From Paenibacillus sp. (lineage in GTDB: Bacteria > Bacillota > Bacilli > Paenibacillales > NBRC-103111): DNA of 64,000 nt. Shown in pieces: positions 58,966 to 64,000 of this stretch (its first letter is position 1; every line of letters begins with the position of its first letter). The stretch spans positions 124,001 to 188,000 of the forward strand of contig JAPSLM010000007.1 in NCBI GenBank assembly GCA_031180825.1. Reading direction: 5' to 3'. Under the pieces are notes generated by a model that made no database searches, was not told the DNA's origin, and saw nothing but the letters and a program-made list of their open reading frames with translations. Position numbers and translations under genes: made by a program.

Positions 58966-60208
58966 GCTGATCCCTCCTAAATCCCGCGATGGCCTCATTC
59001 GTCTGACCGACCATGGCCAGCGCGAACGGCACGGACAGCAGCTCCGCCGTCAGCGCTTGAACCTGCTCCATCTCCACGCTTTCGATACGCTGGATCATTT
59101 CGTCCAGATTGTAATGTCGGCCCAGCATCAATTCGTTCTTCCCGATCCGGTTCATCCGGCTGCTGGTGCTCTCCAGGCTCAAAATCAAGCTGCCTTTCAT
59201 CTGCTCCTTGCCCTTCCTCAGCTCGGTCGGAGTCAATCCTTTCTCCTTGATGTCGGCCAGCAGCTCAAGCGTCACCTTAAGCACTTCTTCCGTTTGCTTC
59301 GGAGCCGTACCGGTATAGACGGTGAACAGACCGCCGTCCTGGTAAGAAGAATGATAGGAATATACCGAGTAGGCCAGCCCGCGTTTCTCGCGGATTTCCT
59401 GGAATAGCCGGGAGCTCATGCCGCCGCCGATCGCATTGTTCAGAAGAATCATCGCATACAAGCGGTCGTCCTTCGCAGCCAGTCCGGGCAGCGACAAACA
59501 GATGTGATTTTGCTCGGTTTTCTTCTGATGGTATTCGGCATCGCTGCGGAAAGCCAAAGGCTCCAGCGGAGCCTGCGTACCCGCATTTGCAAAGCCGCCG
59601 AAATGCTTCTCGATCAAGCCGACGACATCGTCGTTAATGTTGCCTGCGATGCTGATCACCGTATTGGCAATCGTATACTGCGACTTCATATACTCCTTAA
59701 GCGTATCGGAGGTCATTGCCGCAAGATTGCTTTGCGTGCCTATGATGGTACGTCCGAGCGGATGTCCGCCGAAAGCGGCGCGGGCGATCAGATCGTGCAC
59801 CATATCGTCCGGGGTATCTTCGTACATCGCGATTTCTTCATAGATGACATTTTTTTCTTTTTCCAATTCCGTCTCATCGAAGACCGAACCGAAAAACATA
59901 TCGGAGAGCACCTCTACCGCAAGCGGCAGATGCTCGTCCAGCACCTTGCAGTAATAGCATGTGTACTCCTTGGACGTGAAGGCGTTCACGTTGCCTCCGA
60001 TGCCGTCGAAAATTTCGGCGATATCTCTGGCGGAGTATTTTTCCGTGCCCTTAAAGAGCATATGCTCGATAAAATGCGAAATGCCGTTGTTCGTCTCATG
60101 TTCGCTGCGCGATCCGGTTTTGACCCAGATGCCGAAAGCAACGGAGCGGCACGTCGGAATTTTCTCGATGACGAGCCGCAGTCCGTTGGTCAGTGTGTAT
60201 TTGTCCAA
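58958..60208 (-). CDS. mlpA: Processing-peptidase-like M16 zinc metallopeptidase
   Basis: A 416-residue M16B peptidase with an intact zinc motif HFIEHMLFKG near residue 46 and the downstream Glu (EKEKNVIYEEIAMYED). It resembles mitochondrial processing peptidase beta. In B. subtilis MlpA (YmxG) sits behind pnp and ylxY and affects extracellular protease levels. TTG start with GAGGAGG. Third M16 protein in the window, the other two being ymfF and ymfH. Confidence 0.92.
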   Translation of the reverse strand: MDKYTLTNGLRLVIEKIPTCRSVAFGIWVKTGSRSEHETNNGISHFIEHMLFKGTEKYSARDIAEIFDGIGGNVNAFTSKEYTCYYCKVLDEHLPLAVEVLSDMFFGSVFDETELEKEKNVIYEEIAMYEDTPDDMVHDLIARAAFGGHPLGRTIIGTQSNLAAMTSDTLKEYMKSQYTIANTVISIAGNINDDVVGLIEKHFGGFANAGTQAPLEPLAFRSDAEYHQKKTEQNHICLSLPGLAAKDDRLYAMILLNNAIGGGMSSRLFQEIREKRGLAYSVYSYHSSYQDGGLFTVYTGTAPKQTEEVLKVTLELLADIKEKGLTPTELRKGKEQMKGSLILSLESTSSRMNRIGKNELMLGRHYNLDEMIQRIESVEMEQVQALTAELLSVPFALAMVGQTNEAIAGFRRDQLV

Positions 60209-60278
60209 ACGCTTTAAGCCTCCTCGGTACGGCGAAGTCTTGATTCCTCAGTATAGGTATAACATTCTGATATTACCA

Positions 60279-61319
60279 TTATTGTCCGGCGGACTCAACC
60301 TTCGGAACCCGTGCGGGCGAGATTACCTCGCTCACGGTGCCCAATGACAGCCCTTTGTTCCGGATTGCGCGAATGATGCCCGGCAGTGCGGCGCTGCTCG
60401 AAGACGTGGGATGCATCAGGATCAGCGAGCCCGGCTCGATCCGGGTAGCGATTTTATGCACGATGGAAGACGGCTCCGGCTTTTTCCAGTCCAGCGTATC
60501 GATCGTCCACAAAATCGTGCGCAGGTTCATCTGATGCGCGACGTCTACGGTCATTTGATTGTAATCGCCTGAAGGCGGGGCAAACAGACGGTTCTGCGCG
60601 CCCAATTCCTGCTTCAGCATCGTCTCGGTCTTGCTGATTTCGGCGGCGGCTTGCGTCCGGCTGAGCTTGCTCATGTCCCGATGGGAGTAGGCATGATTGG
60701 AGACCTCGTGCCCTTCCTCCATAATTTTGCGGGCGGTCGGAATATTTTTTTTCAGCCACATCCCGTCGAAAAAAAAGGTCGCGTGCACCTTCTCCTTTCG
60801 GAGAACGTCCAGCATCCGCGGCAAATATTCGTCGCCCCACGCCACGTTGATCATGAGCGCGGCCATCGGCTTCGCCGGATTCCCCTTGTAGATCGGATTC
60901 GGTCCGAGCTGATCCAGATCGACTTGAGGCGGCACTTCGCGGAACACAAGCGGCGGCGTTTCCGGAAACGACTGCCGCTCCGCCAGCTCCAGCGATTTCT
61001 CGACATCGACCTCGAGCCCGTTATATCCCGGTATCGCTTTCCAGACGCGGTCGATCTGGGCGTCCACCGCCGGGATATTGCGCTTCGCCGCCTCGGCCTT
61101 GATTCTCTCAAGCATTCTGGCCCGCCGCTCTCCCTCTTCGTCGCTCCAAGCCCTGACCGACAGCAGAGAAGACAACGTCCGTTTGCCGTCTGCAGCCCAT
61201 TCGGCATCGTTCTTTTCCCTCGCATGCTCGACGAATCGGTCTACCGCCGGAGAAAACTGCAGGCCGATCAGCAGCGCACCAAAACATAATGACGCGGCTA
61301 CCCATCGTTTGCGTTTCAT
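60279..61319 (-). CDS. ylxY: YlxY-like polysaccharide deacetylase homologue
   Basis: A 346-residue exported protein. An N-terminal membrane or signal segment (about 7-25) is followed by a linker and a C-terminal NodB domain (about 155-335). The metal histidines are kept (SNHAYSH), but the first motif, normally TFDDG with the catalytic Asp, reads LMINVAWGDEY, so the usual Asp pair is lost. This divergence makes classical deacetylase activity doubtful. The ATG at 61319 has GGACAGGAG at seven bases. It follows pnp as in B. subtilis. Confidence 0.85.
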   Translation of the reverse strand: MKRKRWVAASLCFGALLIGLQFSPAVDRFVEHAREKNDAEWAADGKRTLSSLLSVRAWSDEEGERRARMLERIKAEAAKRNIPAVDAQIDRVWKAIPGYNGLEVDVEKSLELAERQSFPETPPLVFREVPPQVDLDQLGPNPIYKGNPAKPMAALMINVAWGDEYLPRMLDVLRKEKVHATFFFDGMWLKKNIPTARKIMEEGHEVSNHAYSHRDMSKLSRTQAAAEISKTETMLKQELGAQNRLFAPPSGDYNQMTVDVAHQMNLRTILWTIDTLDWKKPEPSSIVHKIATRIEPGSLILMHPTSSSSAALPGIIRAIRNKGLSLGTVSEVISPARVPKVESAGQ

Positions 61320-61420
61320 GCCCATTCTCCTGTCCACACCTGTTTGTCCCCATCATATGCCGGGCAGGACAGGTTTAGACCAGGGGATGCCGCAACGGAA
61401 TCCCGATTTTCGGACAAACA

Positions 61421-61446
61421 AAAAAGAGACAGACTGCTCTGGCTCT
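61421..61446 (-). terminator. Terminator of pnp
   Basis: The minus strand has AGAG-CAGA-GCAG-TCTG-CTCT with bulged bases, followed by TTTTTTG, about 35 bases after the pnp stop. Confidence 0.65.
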
Positions 61447-61481
61447 TTCTGCATGCCCGCTTGAAAAATCAAGCGTTTCAA

Positions 61482-63584
61482 TTAGGTTTGGGCTGGAACT
61501 TGCGCCGTCAATACCGCTTTACGCGACAAATTGACGCGGCCTTGATTGTCGATCTCCGTTACTTTCACGGTTATCGTATCGCCGATCTTGACGACATCCT
61601 CCACCTTGCCTACCCGCTCGGTCGACAGCTGGGAAATGTGCACCAAGCCTTCTTTGCCCGGTAAAATTTCGACGAAAGCGCCGAACTTTTCGATCCGCTT
61701 CACGGTGCCGAGATACGTTTCCCCGACGATCACCTCTCGGACGATGCCTTCGATGATTTGACGCGCTTTTTCGTTCATCTCGCTGTTGGACGATGCGATG
61801 TAGACGCGGCCATCCTGCTCGATATCGATTTTCACGCCGGTTTCTTCGATGATCTTGTTGATGATTTTGCCGCCCGCTCCGATGACATCGCGGATTTTGT
61901 CCGGGTTGATCTGCATCGTGACGATTTTCGGCGCATAAGGCGACAGCTCCGATTTCGGCAACGAAATGCGCTCCAGCATTTTGTTCAAAATGTGCATGCG
62001 GCCTTTTTTCGCCTGCTCCAACGCGTCCGTCAAAATGGACCGGTCGATGCCGTCGATTTTGATATCCATCTGCAGCGCGGTGACCCCTTTGGCGGTACCC
62101 GCCACTTTAAAGTCCATATCGCCGAGATGGTCTTCCATCCCTTGGATGTCCGTCAAGACCGAGTAATGCTCCCCGTCTTTGATCAGCCCCATGGCTACGC
62201 CCGCTACCGGAGCTTTGATCGGTACGCCTGCATCCATCATCGCCAGCGTGCTCGCGCAAATGCTCGCCTGCGAAGTCGAGCCGTTCGATTCGAGCACCTC
62301 GGAAACCAGGCGGATCGTATACGGGAAGTCGGCTTCGGAAGGAATGACCGGCTCCAGCGCGCGTTCGCCGAGCGCCCCGTGTCCGATTTCGCGCCGTCCC
62401 GGCGCACGCAGCGGTCGGGCTTCGCCTACGCTGAACGGCGGGAAATTGTAATGGTGCATAAACCGCTTCGACTCTTCCAGGTCGAGACCGTCAAGAATTT
62501 GCACGTCGCCGAGCGCTCCGAGCGTACAAACGCTGAGCGCCTGCGTTTGGCCGCGGGTAAACAAGCCGGAGCCGTGCGTACGCGGCAGCAGATTGATATC
62601 GCATTCGATCGGTCGGATTTCATCGAGTCCGCGGCCGTCCGGACGAACCTTATCGTGCGTAATCAAGCGGCGCACTTCTTCTTTTACGATATCGTACAGC
62701 GTTTCTTTGACGTCGGCCATTTTCTCCGGCGTTTCGGCGTAGACCGCGGCAAAATGCTCCTTCGCTTCGTTGTTGATCGCGTCGATCGCATCTTGTCTTG
62801 CATGCTTCTCCGGAATTTTGACGGCTTCCACCAGACGCGCTTGAGCGAACTCGCGAACCGCTTGGTTTACTTCGCTATCGACGCTGTGAAGCTTGACTTC
62901 CATTTTCGGCTTGCCGACTTCCTGCACGAATTGCTCTTGAATGGCAACGATTTTGCGGATTTCGTCATGACCGAACATGATTGCTTCCAGCATGACTTCC
63001 TCCGGCACTTCTTCCGCACCGGCTTCGACCATCATGATCGCATCCTTCGTGCCTGCGACGACGAGGTGAATGTCGCTTTTTTCCGATTGCTCGACGGTCG
63101 GGTTAATGACGAACTGCCCGTCCACCCGTCCGACGATAACGCCGCCAACCGGACCGTTAAACGGCACGTCGGAAATGCTGAGCGCTGCGGAGGTACCGAT
63201 CATTGCGGCAATTTCAGGCGCGCATTCCTGATCGACGCTCATGACGATCGCAACGATCTGCACGTCATTGCGGAACCCTTCCGGAAACAGCGGACGAATC
63301 GGACGGTCTGTCAAGCGGCTGGACAAAATCGCCTTTTCGCTGGGACGTCCTTCTCTTTTAATAAACCCGCCGGGGATTTTACCTACCGAATAAAGACGCT
63401 CCTCATAGTTTACGGTCAGAGGGAAAAAATCCAAATCTTTCGGCTCGGCGGAAGCCGTTACCGTACATAGCACGACGGTTTCGCCGTAGCGCGCGACGAC
63501 AGCGCCGTTCGCCTGCTTCGCCAGTCGTCCGGTTTCGAGAATCAACGGACGTCCGCCGAGATCCATCTGTACTTGCTTCTCCAT
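61482..63584 (-). CDS. pnp: Polynucleotide phosphorylase
   Basis: A 700-residue 3'-5' phosphorolytic exoribonuclease. Two RNase PH domains (about 10-225 and 310-540, with the phosphate-binding [11 protein letters not shown]) are joined by a helical linker. A KH domain (about 555-610, [20 protein letters not shown]) and an S1 domain (about 620-690, [20 protein letters not shown]) follow. The ATG at 63584 follows AGGAGG. It pairs with rpsO upstream, and works with the RNases Y and J also encoded here. Confidence 0.98.
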   Translation of the reverse strand: MEKQVQMDLGGRPLILETGRLAKQANGAVVARYGETVVLCTVTASAEPKDLDFFPLTVNYEERLYSVGKIPGGFIKREGRPSEKAILSSRLTDRPIRPLFPEGFRNDVQIVAIVMSVDQECAPEIAAMIGTSAALSISDVPFNGPVGGVIVGRVDGQFVINPTVEQSEKSDIHLVVAGTKDAIMMVEAGAEEVPEEVMLEAIMFGHDEIRKIVAIQEQFVQEVGKPKMEVKLHSVDSEVNQAVREFAQARLVEAVKIPEKHARQDAIDAINNEAKEHFAAVYAETPEKMADVKETLYDIVKEEVRRLITHDKVRPDGRGLDEIRPIECDINLLPRTHGSGLFTRGQTQALSVCTLGALGDVQILDGLDLEESKRFMHHYNFPPFSVGEARPLRAPGRREIGHGALGERALEPVIPSEADFPYTIRLVSEVLESNGSTSQASICASTLAMMDAGVPIKAPVAGVAMGLIKDGEHYSVLTDIQGMEDHLGDMDFKVAGTAKGVTALQMDIKIDGIDRSILTDALEQAKKGRMHILNKMLERISLPKSELSPYAPKIVTMQINPDKIRDVIGAGGKIINKIIEETGVKIDIEQDGRVYIASSNSEMNEKARQIIEGIVREVIVGETYLGTVKRIEKFGAFVEILPGKEGLVHISQLSTERVGKVEDVVKIGDTITVKVTEIDNQGRVNLSRKAVLTAQVPAQT

Positions 63585-63832
63585 ATTTAACCTCCTACAA
63601 TTTTCGTTCAAAGCTTCTGAAGTTCCATACCCGGAATTCGTTATGTAAGATCATTTTCGGGTCAGCTTGCCGCCGGATCGCCAAAACGCCGGTCTTCTTT
63701 AACCATTCTGCATATTAGTCAGTATTTCCTTCTTTTTATCAAAATAGTAACCGAAAAGAACGGCTTGTGGATAAGAGGCAGCGACAAATCCTGTTCGAAC
63801 AAGCTGCCTGGATCAGGCTATCCCGATATTTT
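63585..63832 (-). other. Leader region of pnp
   Basis: About 250 bases between the rpsO terminator and pnp without a gene. The AT-rich part near 63730-63760 on the minus strand has TTGATA and TAATAT 19 bases apart, a weak sigma-A candidate. pnp is often autoregulated through such leaders; no specific structure is assigned here. Confidence 0.35.
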
Positions 63833-63906
63833 AAAAAAGCAACCCCGCAGCCCGTGCATCCGAACGCCAAGCGTTCCGGCGTGCACAAAGGACAAACGTG
63901 GTTGCT
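63833..63906 (-). terminator. Complex terminator of rpsO
   Basis: The minus strand has outer arms AGCAACC and GGTTGCT enclosing an inner hairpin (GTGCACGCCGGAACGC with GCGTTCGGATGCAC), followed by TTTTTTAAAA. The composite structure could also set 3'-end stability. Confidence 0.75.
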
Positions 63907-63923
63907 TTAGTTGTAAGACAAAA

Positions 63924-64000
63924 TTAACGGCGCAGACCGAGTTTTTCGATCAAAGCGCTGTAACGCTTGACGTCTTTGTTTTTCAAGTACGTCAGAAGCT
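63924..64000 (-). CDS. rpsO: Ribosomal protein S15 (C-terminal fragment)
   Basis: Only the last 25 codons are inside the window; the gene runs off the right edge. The peptide LTYLKNKDVKRYSALIEKLG-LRR followed by TAA is the conserved end of S15, which binds 16S rRNA in the small-subunit platform. rpsO directly before pnp is the classic bacterial arrangement. Confidence 0.95.
   Translation of the reverse strand, partial: LLTYLKNKDVKRYSALIEKLGLRR

Noticed and set aside
61758..63470. A 570-residue plus-strand open frame opposite pnp
   Set aside because: Antisense shadow of pnp; the long open frame follows from codon bias in the real gene.
1..64000. Phage, CRISPR array, insertion sequence or tRNA genes
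   Set aside because: No integrase, transposase, regularly spaced repeats or tRNA-like cloverleaf could be seen.

Overview
The window looks like the chromosome of a moderately high-GC endospore-forming Firmicute close to Paenibacillus. The evidence is a set of sporulation genes (spoVS, spoIIIE, sleB, spoVFA/spoVFB), Bacillus-type ribosome binding sites with many TTG and GTG starts, and gene order from rpsO to miaB/ricA that closely follows the Bacillus subtilis and Bacillus cereus block. Almost everything is on the minus strand; only two small genes (12468-12794 and 18519-18947) are on the plus strand. Identifications rest on reading the protein sequences and motifs; no database search was run.

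Positions 1-24.4 kb are accessory and species-specific. From left to right they hold: a polar amino acid ABC transporter in one transcript with a threonine-synthase-type PLP enzyme; a metallophosphatase; an HssR-like response regulator without a partner kinase; an HPr-like protein lacking the phosphorylatable histidine; a PucR regulator; an NAD-salvage pair (pncA-pncB) behind a palindromic operator; a nitric oxide synthase oxygenase with an alpha/beta hydrolase; helicase HrpB; a two-gene chromate transporter; YmaF and YwbE; a cluster for copper handling or oxidase assembly (lipoprotein cytochrome c, YtkA/FixH-like protein, DsbD/SafE-like membrane protein, CopA/FixI-type P-ATPase); NikR; a 50-residue protein; and a cytochrome P450 broken by a deletion.

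Positions 24.4-64 kb are the conserved core block, read from right to left: rpsO, pnp, ylxY, mlpA, dut, spoVFA-spoVFB-asd-dapG-dapA (dipicolinate, lysine and diaminopimelate supply), rnjB, tepA-ylzJ-spoIIIE, sleB, ymfF-ymfH-ymfI-ymfJ, a lipoprotein, ymfK, rodZ, yajQ, rimO-pgsA-cinA, recA-recX, rny, ymdB, spoVS, a decayed membrane dipeptidase, korA-korB, pduL and miaB-ricA. Recognisable regulatory sites are a LexA box at recA, a sigma-H-like promoter at spoVS, a sigma-G-like promoter at sleB, several sigma-A promoters and about two dozen terminator hairpins.

I found no prophage, CRISPR array, tRNA or intact insertion sequence, and no clearly new multi-gene system. The best leads are non-coding or decayed elements: a candidate small RNA at 7701-8110, a nested 113-bp inverted repeat at 26609-26721, a direct-repeat operator at the thrC promoter, two hairpins sharing one inner core, a start-less coding stretch after pucR, a small overlapping ORF with a G-run frameshift, and two gene-decay events.
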